Source: Flavisolibacter ginsenosidimutans (GTDB taxonomy: Bacteria; Bacteroidota; Bacteroidia; Chitinophagales; Chitinophagaceae). From it: 64,000 nt of DNA. The notes under the pieces were generated by a model. It searched no databases. It was not told the DNA's origin and worked only from the letters and a program-made list of their open reading frames with translations. Made by a program: the position numbers and the translations under genes. Below, piece by piece: positions 52,486 to 59,827 of this stretch (the first letter of the stretch is position 1; each line of letters opens with the position of its first letter). The stretch covers positions 1,612,001 to 1,676,000 of the forward strand of contig NZ_CP042433.1 in assembly GCF_007970805.1 (NCBI RefSeq). The letters run 5' to 3'.

Positions 52486-53109
52486 ATGACAAGAACCTTT
52501 ATTTGTCTTTTTTTCGTTGCCTTTCTTTTGGCTTTGAAATCTTATAGTCAACAGAAAGGAAGCCTTGAAACCATTATCAAAAAATACTTCTTTGCAATTC
52601 CCCCGGATGGCCATACCTCAACTTGGCTGCAAGAACTTACGGTTAACAAAGATTTGATTGTCGTGCAGCCAGCAAAAGGAGATTCTGCACTGGGTATTTT
52701 AATGCGGGGATTTCTGCAGAATTGGCCAGTTTTTGAAAAAACCGACAGCATTAAATTTTATGCGGGAAACAGCACTTACCGATACACCCGTTTTTTTAAC
52801 GGTGCGGTTACGAGCAAGGATACCCAGAACTTCAACTTTTTTCGAGAGATATTCTACTTCCCGCTAGACCGGATAAGCCGCAAACAATGGAAAGAAATTC
52901 ATACACCGATCATCAATGACTTTAAGAAGATCCTGCACGTTGCTTACCTCTCAAGATTCGACTCACCGACTGAGTTAGTTACGTTTAGCAAAGGATACGG
53001 TCTGCCAACAGAAGACCCTATGGTTTCGCTGGAGTATGGGAAAATAGAATCCCGAAATATTTATTTTATTGATCTGGATCTTCATATTAAAAAGAAAAGC
53101 GGCGAATAG
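52486..53109 (+). CDS. Secreted hypothetical protein
   Basis: A 207-residue protein. ATG 52486 gives a good signal peptide (TRTFICLFFVAFLLALKSYS-Q). The mature part has PPDGHTSTWLQELTVNKDL, FYAGNSTYRYTRFF and SPTELVTFSKGYGLPTED. I do not recognise a domain. The gene may be the last of the crcB operon or separate. It overlaps the convergent NlpC/P60 gene by 23 bases. Confidence 0.7.
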   Translation: MTRTFICLFFVAFLLALKSYSQQKGSLETIIKKYFFAIPPDGHTSTWLQELTVNKDLIVVQPAKGDSALGILMRGFLQNWPVFEKTDSIKFYAGNSTYRYTRFFNGAVTSKDTQNFNFFREIFYFPLDRISRKQWKEIHTPIINDFKKILHVAYLSRFDSPTELVTFSKGYGLPTEDPMVSLEYGKIESRNIYFIDLDLHIKKKSGE

Positions 53110-53872
53110 AGTGCATTACATGCGTTCGCTCTCCTGATAGTGAATTCAAAATTCCGTTTGCGTCAATCTGATCAATTCTCACCTCTCCCGAGGCATGAAC
53201 AATCTTTCCTTCATTCAGTACAATGCCCACATGCGTCACTCTCCCTTTTTCATTTTGAAAAAAAGCCAAATCACCAAGCTGCGCTTCGGGTAAAGAGGCA
53301 ACCGCAGTGCCTTGTTCTGCCTGCAAATACGCATCACGCAAAAGCTTCACCCCAAAGAGTTTAAAAATTTGCTGCGCAAAGCCGCTGCAGTCGGTGCCGT
53401 AAACCGATTTGCCGCCCCACAAGTAAGGTGCGTTTAAATAAGGCTGATAAGCAGCTTCCAGCGACTCAACCGTTAACTTCTGTTGTTTGCTGTTCCATGT
53501 TTGCTGCGGTTGGAGAAGATAGGTCAGATCAAAGCCCGCCGCTTTAAAACCAAAGCCGCGCTGTTGAAAAACAGAACTTCCGTAAGGCACATAAAGCATT
53601 GTGTTGTTCTTTGTAGCCGGCGTAGCGAAACTTGCCGTGTAAACATCCGTTTGTAAGATTTCGTTTCCGTTCACGGCCGATAATTGTTTTGCCTGCACCC
53701 AGCCTTCGTAACCGTCATAATCGCATTTGACAAGCACAAATTCATTCTTCTCCTCTCCCGTTTTTACGTATTCGCCAAACAAAAGTTGGCTCACCATTTC
53801 GCTGCGGTGCGACGGTTCCTTGCGCATAGGTATCACCGGTAACAAACAAATAGCGGTTTGCATGAAATTCAT
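53087..53872 (-). CDS. NlpC/P60 cell-wall hydrolase with SH3-like domains
   Basis: A 261-residue protein. N-terminal SH3-type regions run to about residue 130 (EPSHRSEMVSQLLFGEYVKTGEE, DGYEGWVQAKQLS). The catalytic domain follows with YGTDCSGFAQQIF (Cys162), THVGIVL (His214) and IVHASG (His226), the triad of gamma-D-glutamyl-diamino-acid endopeptidases. A signal peptide is not obvious, so export or use on recycled muropeptides is open. Length and domain order match the Bacteroidota members. Confidence 0.9.
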   Translation of the reverse strand: MNFMQTAICLLPVIPMRKEPSHRSEMVSQLLFGEYVKTGEEKNEFVLVKCDYDGYEGWVQAKQLSAVNGNEILQTDVYTASFATPATKNNTMLYVPYGSSVFQQRGFGFKAAGFDLTYLLQPQQTWNSKQQKLTVESLEAAYQPYLNAPYLWGGKSVYGTDCSGFAQQIFKLFGVKLLRDAYLQAEQGTAVASLPEAQLGDLAFFQNEKGRVTHVGIVLNEGKIVHASGEVRIDQIDANGILNSLSGERTHVMHSIRRFSF

Positions 53873-53920
53873 AAAGTTTTGTTGTGCAAATTTGCAGCCG
53901 TTGCATCAAAGTGCAAGGGA

Positions 53921-53982
53921 AACGTGAGACGTCAAACGTGAAACCGCAGTTCGCGTGACAAAAACGGTCTTCACGGTTTCAC
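53921..53982. repeat. Intergenic words gtgagacg/gtgaaacc with inverse copy
   Basis: aacgtgagacgtcaaacgtg at 53921-53940 continues as aaacc; gtgaaacc (53938-53945) is complemented by ggtttcac at 53975-53982. The same words form the larger repeat at 42399-42485. Confidence 0.6.
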
Positions 53983-53994
53983 TTCTCAACATTC

Positions 53995-54576
53995 ATGAAG
54001 ACAGCTCGCTACGACCATATCACCGACGCAGAACTCCTGGATTATTTCTATGCCGATGGCAACGGAGAATGGATCGGCATTTTGTTGCAACGCTACACGC
54101 TTTTGTTATTGGGCGTTTGCATGAAGTATCTCAAAGACGAAACGGAAGCAAAGGATTGCGTGCAGCAAATTTTTTTGAAAGTGCTTACCGAAGTGCCGAA
54201 GTATAAAATTGACTACTTCAAATCCTGGTTGTACATGGTGGCAAAAAACCATTGCCTCATGCGCCTGCGCGACAAGGGAAACCGTGCAGTAAAAGAACTT
54301 AGCGACAACCACGCAACAGATGCGGAAGCCGACAAGCAGCTTTTACAGGAAAACGAAACCACGTATGAAATGCTGGAAGAAGCCATTGCGGAACTCAGCG
54401 AAGAGCAACGAAGCTGCGTTACGCTTTTTTACCTGCAAAAACAAAGCTACCAGCAGATTGCTGACCGAACCGGTTATACGCTGATGCGGGTAAAAAGCTA
54501 CATCCAAAACGGAAAACGTAATTTGAAAATAATTTTGGAGCAAAAGCTCAAACAAAGCGGCCGCACACGAGGATGA
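53995..54576 (+). CDS. ECF-type RNA polymerase sigma factor
   Basis: A 193-residue sigma-70 family factor with region 2 (GVCMKYLKDETEAKDCVQQIFLKVLTEVPKYKIDYFKSWLYMVAKNHCLMRLR) and region 4 (AIAELSEEQRSCVTLFYLQKQSYQQIADRTGYTLMRVKSYIQNGKRNLK). It lacks region 3, as ECF factors do. The next gene overlaps it (ATGA at 54573) and encodes a small membrane protein, which may hold it at the membrane. The target promoters are unknown. Confidence 0.93.
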   Translation: MKTARYDHITDAELLDYFYADGNGEWIGILLQRYTLLLLGVCMKYLKDETEAKDCVQQIFLKVLTEVPKYKIDYFKSWLYMVAKNHCLMRLRDKGNRAVKELSDNHATDAEADKQLLQENETTYEMLEEAIAELSEEQRSCVTLFYLQKQSYQQIADRTGYTLMRVKSYIQNGKRNLKIILEQKLKQSGRTRG

Positions 54577-54935
54577 AGGAAAATTTAAAAGACATATTGT
54601 CCCATTTGCACTCCGAGGTTGACCAGGAAGAATTGCTAAAATACCTTGAGGGAAAGCTGTCTGCCGAAGAACAACACGAGTTGGAGAAGAACGCTCTTGA
54701 TGATCCTTTTGAAGCCGATGCGCTGGACGGTTTGCAGGACATTTCGAACAAGACCAAAATTGCCGCACTGGTAGAAGACCTGAACCGCGACCTGAAAAAG
54801 AAAACGGCAAAAAAGAAAAACTTGCCGCACCGCCGCGAAGCAAAACTGGAACCCTGGCTTCTTATCACCATCATCATCGTCTTGCTTGTGGTGGTGCTTG
54901 GCTACATCATCATTCACAAGTTAAAACAGCCTTAG
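54573..54935 (+). CDS. Small single-pass membrane protein, possible anti-sigma factor
   Basis: A 120-residue protein whose N-terminal 90 residues are cytoplasmic and helical (HSEVDQEELLKYLEGKLSAEEQHELEKNAL), ending in one membrane helix (WLLITIIIVLLVVVLGYIII) and a short tail. The phrase LLKYLEGKLSAEEQHELE resembles the zinc-less anti-sigma domain of Bacteroidota FecR-like systems. Overlap with the sigma gene supports a joint role. It has no periplasmic sensor domain. Confidence 0.75.
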   Translation: MKENLKDILSHLHSEVDQEELLKYLEGKLSAEEQHELEKNALDDPFEADALDGLQDISNKTKIAALVEDLNRDLKKKTAKKKNLPHRREAKLEPWLLITIIIVLLVVVLGYIIIHKLKQP

Positions 54936-55020
54936 TTGCGGAACGTTGTTCGTCATTTCACGTGGCGGTGCAACGGAGCTGTAACGCTGCACCGTTTCAT
55001 CGCTGCGGTTGCTGCGTGAA

Positions 55021-55074
55021 TTTGCTCAATACCGAACAAAGCGTACACGAGTGCGACGCAAGTAAAGCTTAATG
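55021..55074 (+). repeat. Dispersed intergenic repeat, copy C
   Basis: Contains tttgctcaatac, gcgtacacgagtgcgacgca and agtaaagcttaatgg. It lies between the convergent anti-sigma-like and glycosylphosphotransferase genes. Same orientation as copies A and B. Confidence 0.85.
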
Positions 55075-55099
55075 GATAGATGAACGCCTGGCCAAAAAT

Positions 55100-56497
55100 T
55101 CATTTTCCTTTTCCCAGAAAAATAATGCGAAGCGTGTGCAGCATGATTTTAAAATCGAGCAGGAGCGAAATGTTTTCGATGTACACCAAATCAAACTTGC
55201 TGCGGCGAATCATCTCGCCTACGTTTTCGGCATAGCCAAATTGCACCATGCCCCAAGAAGTCAGGCCCGGCTTTACTTTCAGCAAATATTTATAATAAGG
55301 AAATTGCGGCACGATTTGGTCAATGTAAAAACGCCGCTCGGGCCGCGGACCCACAAGGCTCATGTCGCCCTTGAGAATGTTCCAAAGCTGCGGCAACTCA
55401 TCAAGCCGCCACTTGCGCATGGTTTTTCCCCAGGCTGTAATGCGCGGGTCGTTGTCGGATGAAAGGGAAGGGCCGTTTTTCTCCGCGTTCACGTACATTG
55501 AACGGAACTTGTACATTAAAAAAGGTTTGCCTTTATAGCCAATTCTTTCTTGTTTGTAAAAAATATTGCCCGGCGATGAAAGCCTTACCCGCAAGGCAAT
55601 GAAAAGGAAAAGCGGCGAAAGAAAAAGCAGCGAGAAAAAAGCCGCCAACACGTCCACCACTCTTTTGATGTTTTGTTGCCATTCGGGCATCAGACCGGTT
55701 TGCAAATCAATGAGCACGGCGCCCAGTACGTTGCTTGTGCGGACGGAACCGGAAAGAATATCGAGTGTGCTGGCTTCAATCTTAACCGCCACGTCTTTTT
55801 CCGACAACCGAAAGATGAGGCTTTCCAACAAAGCCTGTTCTTTTTTTTCAACGGCCAATACAACCAAGTCTGCTTTCGCTTTGTCAATGATCGCTTCAAT
55901 ATCCGTAACAAAACCGAGTAAGGGCAAGTCTTGTGTGACCGCGCTTCTTTCGGTTGAAGAAGAAACAAAACCAGCAACGTGATAACCTTCTTCGCGTAAA
56001 CTCTTACGGGCCTCTTTGTACACACGTTGTACGTGCAGCGGTGAGCCCACGATAACAGCGGTAAACTGCACCTGGTTTTTTACCAGTTGTTTTTTCGCGG
56101 TGTTTAAAATGGCAATGCGGCCCAGAACCGTGAAAAAAACCTGGCAGGCAAGCAGGCTGAAAAAACTTTTGTAGTAATAACCGTAATCGGCTTTAACGTC
56201 GTCGAGCAGGAACAAAAAAAACAATACCGTACAACCAATGATGGAGCAGATGACGGTGTTGGTGATTTCGGCCAGTCTTGACTTTTTGTAAACGGACCGG
56301 TAGGCACCGGTTAAGCCGTAAAGAACGAGCCAACCTGCCGGAATAAAAACAACGCCGAGCCAAAACTTGTGGTCAACCGTAAAAGCCTCCTGCAGGATGG
56401 ATTTGCGGACAAAATAAAAAACGGCCCATGCAAGCGATGCGGTGAGGTAATCAAGAATGGCGTAGAGATACGAAGGAATAATTTTTTTCACCAGCAT
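55100..56497 (-). CDS. Polyprenyl glycosylphosphotransferase (exopolysaccharide initiation)
   Basis: A 465-residue membrane enzyme that transfers a sugar phosphate from a UDP-sugar to undecaprenyl phosphate and so starts a polysaccharide chain. It has four or five N-terminal membrane helices, a Rossmann-like middle (FTAVIVGSPLHVQRVY, VVLAVEKKEQALLESLI), a further helix, and the catalytic PGT domain with FYKQERIGYKGKPFLMYKFRSM, WGKTMRKWRLDELPQLWNIL and DMSLVGPRPERRFY. It follows the Gfo/Idh gene by four bases and is in one operon with it. Confidence 0.94.
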   Translation of the reverse strand: MLVKKIIPSYLYAILDYLTASLAWAVFYFVRKSILQEAFTVDHKFWLGVVFIPAGWLVLYGLTGAYRSVYKKSRLAEITNTVICSIIGCTVLFFLFLLDDVKADYGYYYKSFFSLLACQVFFTVLGRIAILNTAKKQLVKNQVQFTAVIVGSPLHVQRVYKEARKSLREEGYHVAGFVSSSTERSAVTQDLPLLGFVTDIEAIIDKAKADLVVLAVEKKEQALLESLIFRLSEKDVAVKIEASTLDILSGSVRTSNVLGAVLIDLQTGLMPEWQQNIKRVVDVLAAFFSLLFLSPLFLFIALRVRLSSPGNIFYKQERIGYKGKPFLMYKFRSMYVNAEKNGPSLSSDNDPRITAWGKTMRKWRLDELPQLWNILKGDMSLVGPRPERRFYIDQIVPQFPYYKYLLKVKPGLTSWGMVQFGYAENVGEMIRRSKFDLVYIENISLLLDFKIMLHTLRIIFLGKGK

Positions 56498-56501
56498 CGG
56501 C

Positions 56502-57476
56502 TTAGGTGGCGGTGAGGTTGTAATGGATCTTTTGTAAAATCTGGTGTGCTACTTCCATGGCACGGTAACCGTCAATTTCGTTCACTACGGGTTGCGTGTT
56601 GGTTTGAATGGCATTGACGAAAGCTTCTAATTCTTTTTTTATGGCGTTTATCTGTGGCACTTGTGGCGAAGCAATGGCAATGGTTTTGGTGCCGTTCGGT
56701 GTTTCAATGTCAAAGGCAAAAACGTTTTCGTCTTCGCTTGTTTTTAATTTGATGACTTCCGCTTTTTTCTCCAGAAAATCTACGGCAATGTAAGCGTCTT
56801 TTTGAAAGAGCCGCATCTTGCGCATCTTTTTCATGCTAATGCGGCTGGAGGTTAAATTGGCCACGCAACCGTTGTTGAATTCAATACGCACGTTGGCAAT
56901 GTCCGGCGTGTCGGTCATAACAGCCACGCCGCTTGCGGAAATATTTTTTACGTCGCTTTTTACGATGCTTAAGATGGCATCAATGTCATGTATCATTAAA
57001 TCAAGAATCACACTCACTTCCGTGCCCCGCGGATTGAACTGCGCAAGCCTGTGCACTTCAATGAACATCGGATTCAGCTTCTGCTCCTGAATGGCCAGGA
57101 AAGCAGGATTGAAGCGCTCCACATGTCCCACCTGGAATTTTATTTTCGATTCCTGCACCAGTTTCACCAGTTCCTTTGCCTCGTCCATTGTGTTGGCCAT
57201 CGGCTTCTCCACAAAAACGTGTTTGCCTTGCTTGATGGCTTTTTCACAAAGCGCAAAATGGTATTGCGTTGGCGTTACAATGTCAATGGCGTCACAGGCA
57301 TTCAGCAAACTTTCTTCATCGGCAAAACGTTTTAATCCGTACTTCTCTTCCACTTCTTTCGCCACCGCATCGTCCGGATCAAAAAAGCCCACGAGGTTTA
57401 CGCCGGTCGTTTCCTTCCAGTTGTTCAGGTGAAATTTTCCCAGGTGGCCCGTACCAAATACCCCAACGTTTAACAT
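56502..57476 (-). CDS. Gfo/Idh/MocA family oxidoreductase
   Basis: A 324-residue enzyme with the N-terminal Rossmann fold NVGVFGTGHLGKFHLNN, the catalytic Lys in EKP at residues 90-92 (HVFVEKPMANT), and the substrate-region motif LDLMIHDIDAIL. All key residues are present, unlike the homologue at 11490. The start is ATG 57476, five bases after an exact -7 box. It sits in one operon with the glycosylphosphotransferase, so it may act on a nucleotide sugar such as UDP-GlcNAcA. Confidence 0.9.
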   Translation of the reverse strand: MLNVGVFGTGHLGKFHLNNWKETTGVNLVGFFDPDDAVAKEVEEKYGLKRFADEESLLNACDAIDIVTPTQYHFALCEKAIKQGKHVFVEKPMANTMDEAKELVKLVQESKIKFQVGHVERFNPAFLAIQEQKLNPMFIEVHRLAQFNPRGTEVSVILDLMIHDIDAILSIVKSDVKNISASGVAVMTDTPDIANVRIEFNNGCVANLTSSRISMKKMRKMRLFQKDAYIAVDFLEKKAEVIKLKTSEDENVFAFDIETPNGTKTIAIASPQVPQINAIKKELEAFVNAIQTNTQPVVNEIDGYRAMEVAHQILQKIHYNLTAT

Positions 57477-57481
57477 GCCGC

Positions 57482-57489
57482 CAAAGATA
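57482..57489 (-). promoter_or_regulatory. -7 element five bases before the Gfo/Idh start codon
   Basis: TATCTTTG on the minus strand matches TAnnTTTG; five bases (gcggc) separate it from the ATG at 57476. A near-leaderless mRNA is implied. Confidence 0.6.
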
Positions 57490-57534
57490 AGCCGCAACCC
57501 TGTGCGGTTTTGGAGGGTTTATCAACAGACGTCA

Positions 57535-57563
57535 ACAAAAAGCCCCGGCACGAACCGGGGCAT
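57535..57563 (-). terminator. Intrinsic terminator after the metalloprotease gene
   Basis: On the minus strand a 7-bp stem (gccccgg / ccggggc) with a six-base loop is followed by five T. Confidence 0.88.
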
Positions 57564-57584
57564 TCAGTTATAGCAGTGTGATGT

Positions 57585-58586
57585 TTACAATTTGGTAGCG
57601 CTGACATACGTAGCTCTCGGCCCGTCTATGGCCGCGTCCATTCTTGTTTTTTGTCCCGACGTAAACATATACATGCACGCGTCGTCGGTATAATCCATGT
57701 AATTCATCCATTGCATGAGTGGCCTTTTCTTGCAACTGCTTTGGAGATTAACGGCCGGACAACCGTAATTGGCGGCAGGGTGCAGCGGTGTGTCGTCAAC
57801 ATAATCGTTGCCGCAGTGCGTATCTCCCCAAATGTGGCGAAGGTTAAACCAGTGGCCAATTTCGTGGGTGGCGCTGCGGCCTTTGTTGTAAGCCGAATAC
57901 AAGGCATAGGAAGCGGTGGTTCCGAATCCCTGGTAATCTATCACTACGCCATCGGTTAACACATTGCCCCCGGGAAATTGTGCATAACCCAACAAACCGC
58001 TGCTTAAGTCACAGACCCAAAGGTTGAGTTTTGTACTGGGCGATTCGGGATCCAGGCCGCCTTGCGAGGTTTTCTTTACGGCATCGTTGGTTCCAAAACT
58101 TCCCGCGCCGCTTTTGCGGTTTACATCGTTCGTCCAATCCTGAACATAAAATTCAATCTGGCAATTGGCCACGCTGTTGTAAGAATACCCGGCTAAGTAA
58201 ACCGAAGTATTGGACAGTTCGGAATTCGATTTACCGTAGTCATGGTTCAGCACATCCAATTGCGATTGAATTTGTGCTTGCGTTACAATGTTGGCATCGG
58301 GCAAAACAACGTTCACCACAACAGGAACGTAAAGTTTACCCGCGAAGCGGGACATTCGGCTGTCCTGAAAAGTAGCGGTCTTTCGCTCCAAATCTTCCAG
58401 CCTGCGGGCCCGCTCCGGATCGGTGCGAAGTTGTTCTTCCAATACTTCCATGGAACCGCATTTGCGCATTCCTTCTGTTGAGGTTGACGAGGGATCGTCG
58501 GGAGTTTGCGGCAGGCTGGTCTCGTTTTTTTGACAGGAAACAATGAGCAAAACGGCGCCCAAAACACTCAGGCTAATTTTTTTCAT
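57585..58586 (-). CDS. M43 family zinc metalloprotease lipoprotein
   Basis: A 333-residue secreted protein with lipid-bearing Cys at residue 18 (LLIVSC). The catalytic motif is H241-E-I-G-H245 followed by His251 (HEIGHWFNLRHIWGD), the metzincin-like HExxHxxGxxH variant of family M43 (pappalysin, cytophagalysin). The Met-turn MNYMDY lies at about 294-299. The Cys-rich mature part ends in TSGQKTRMDAAIDGPR, usual for M43. It is probably displayed on the cell surface and cleaves proteins. Confidence 0.92.
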   Translation of the reverse strand: MKKISLSVLGAVLLIVSCQKNETSLPQTPDDPSSTSTEGMRKCGSMEVLEEQLRTDPERARRLEDLERKTATFQDSRMSRFAGKLYVPVVVNVVLPDANIVTQAQIQSQLDVLNHDYGKSNSELSNTSVYLAGYSYNSVANCQIEFYVQDWTNDVNRKSGAGSFGTNDAVKKTSQGGLDPESPSTKLNLWVCDLSSGLLGYAQFPGGNVLTDGVVIDYQGFGTTASYALYSAYNKGRSATHEIGHWFNLRHIWGDTHCGNDYVDDTPLHPAANYGCPAVNLQSSCKKRPLMQWMNYMDYTDDACMYMFTSGQKTRMDAAIDGPRATYVSATKL

Positions 58587-58690
58587 GGTGTGTGTATTTG
58601 TTATCAGGTTAGGAATGAAATGACAGCTTCAAGATAGGGAGAATTGTTAAGAAAAAGCAAAAGAGAAATTTTGTGCTTGTTCACTCGCAG

Positions 58691-58714
58691 GCTGGCGAAA
58701 GGGTTCGCCAGCCG
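58691..58714. repeat. GC-rich hairpin in the leader of the ABC ATPase gene
   Basis: A perfect 10-bp stem (ggctggcgaa / ttcgccagcc) with loop aggg. It is followed by a second GC-rich stretch (58720-58740, ccgg...ccgg). No T-run, so not a normal terminator. Confidence 0.6.
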
Positions 58715-58812
58715 CAAACCGGTGGCAAGCCCCCGGGAGTTATTTTTACGTCTTTTAAGGCAGAGGAATTATCAAAAACGACGCGGCTCTTTTGTCGTCC
58801 GCTTTTTATTTT

Positions 58813-59769
58813 ATGAGTTTACTGGACGTATCGCACATAAGCTACCGGAATGAAGAAAGCTTTGTGCTGAAAGAAATAAGCTTCACACAACAACCCTTGC
58901 AGAATATCGGGCTTGCCGGCGCTACGGGCTCGGGAAAAACAACGCTGCTAAAAATTATTGCGGGTTTGATTGAGCCAACCATCGGCGCCGTTCTTTTTAA
59001 AGAAGAAAGAATAAAAGGTCCGAACGAAAAATTATTACCGGGCCATCCGTCAATTGCTTATTTGTCTCAATATTTCGAGCTGCGAAATCACTATCGTGTG
59101 CAGGAAATTTTAGACATGGCGAAAAAAGTAGCCGACAAAGAAGCGGGCATCATTTACGAAGTCTGCCGCATTGAGCACTTGCTCAAGCGATGGACGCACC
59201 AGTTATCGGGCGGCGAAAAACAACGCATTGCGCTGGCGCGATTGCTGGTTACATTGCCCGAACTTTTGTTACTTGATGAACCGTATTCCAACCTCGATCC
59301 CCTTCATAAAAACATTTTAAAAAACGTAGTGCTGGATTTAAGCGAAGAACTTAATATCACTTGCATCCTCGTTTCGCACGATCCGCTGGACACGCTTTCC
59401 TGGGCCAACGAAATCATCGTGTTGAACGAGGGCAAGCTGGTGCAACAAGGTTCGCCCAAACAAGTTTATAACAATCCCCTTGACGAATACACCGCAGGTT
59501 TGTTTGGTAAATACAACTTGTTGACACCGGCGCTTGCCAAAGCACTTTCACAACATTCTGACGTTGCCATGCAGGACATTGGGCGCTTTCTTCGCCCCGA
59601 AGAATTTTCATTGACAACAGAAGGCGAGGGACTAAAAGCAACCGTGAAAAACGTAAAGTTCATGGGAGGCTATTGCGAGCTTGTTTTAAACACACTGAAC
59701 AGCGACCTCATACTGCACAGCCACGAAACAAACATCACTAAGGGAGACGATGTATATGTTGTTTTGTAG
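58813..59769 (+). CDS. ABC transporter ATP-binding protein with a C-terminal TOBE-like domain
   Basis: A 318-residue ATPase. Walker A is GATGSGKTTLL, the signature LSGGEKQRIALARLL, Walker B LLLLDEPYSNLDP and the switch His in VSHDPLD. The C-terminal 100 residues (DIGRFLRPEEFSL, ATVKNVKFMGGYCELVL) look like the TOBE domain of PotA/UgpC/FbpC-type importers. There is no permease or binding protein nearby, so its partners must be encoded elsewhere. The start is ATG 58813; a slightly earlier in-frame start is possible. Confidence 0.88.
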   Translation: MSLLDVSHISYRNEESFVLKEISFTQQPLQNIGLAGATGSGKTTLLKIIAGLIEPTIGAVLFKEERIKGPNEKLLPGHPSIAYLSQYFELRNHYRVQEILDMAKKVADKEAGIIYEVCRIEHLLKRWTHQLSGGEKQRIALARLLVTLPELLLLDEPYSNLDPLHKNILKNVVLDLSEELNITCILVSHDPLDTLSWANEIIVLNEGKLVQQGSPKQVYNNPLDEYTAGLFGKYNLLTPALAKALSQHSDVAMQDIGRFLRPEEFSLTTEGEGLKATVKNVKFMGGYCELVLNTLNSDLILHSHETNITKGDDVYVVL

Positions 59770-59827
59770 AGAAGAGAGCACGAAGCGCAGACTTTCTACG
59801 CTTCAATGAAATGTATTCCTTGTTATT

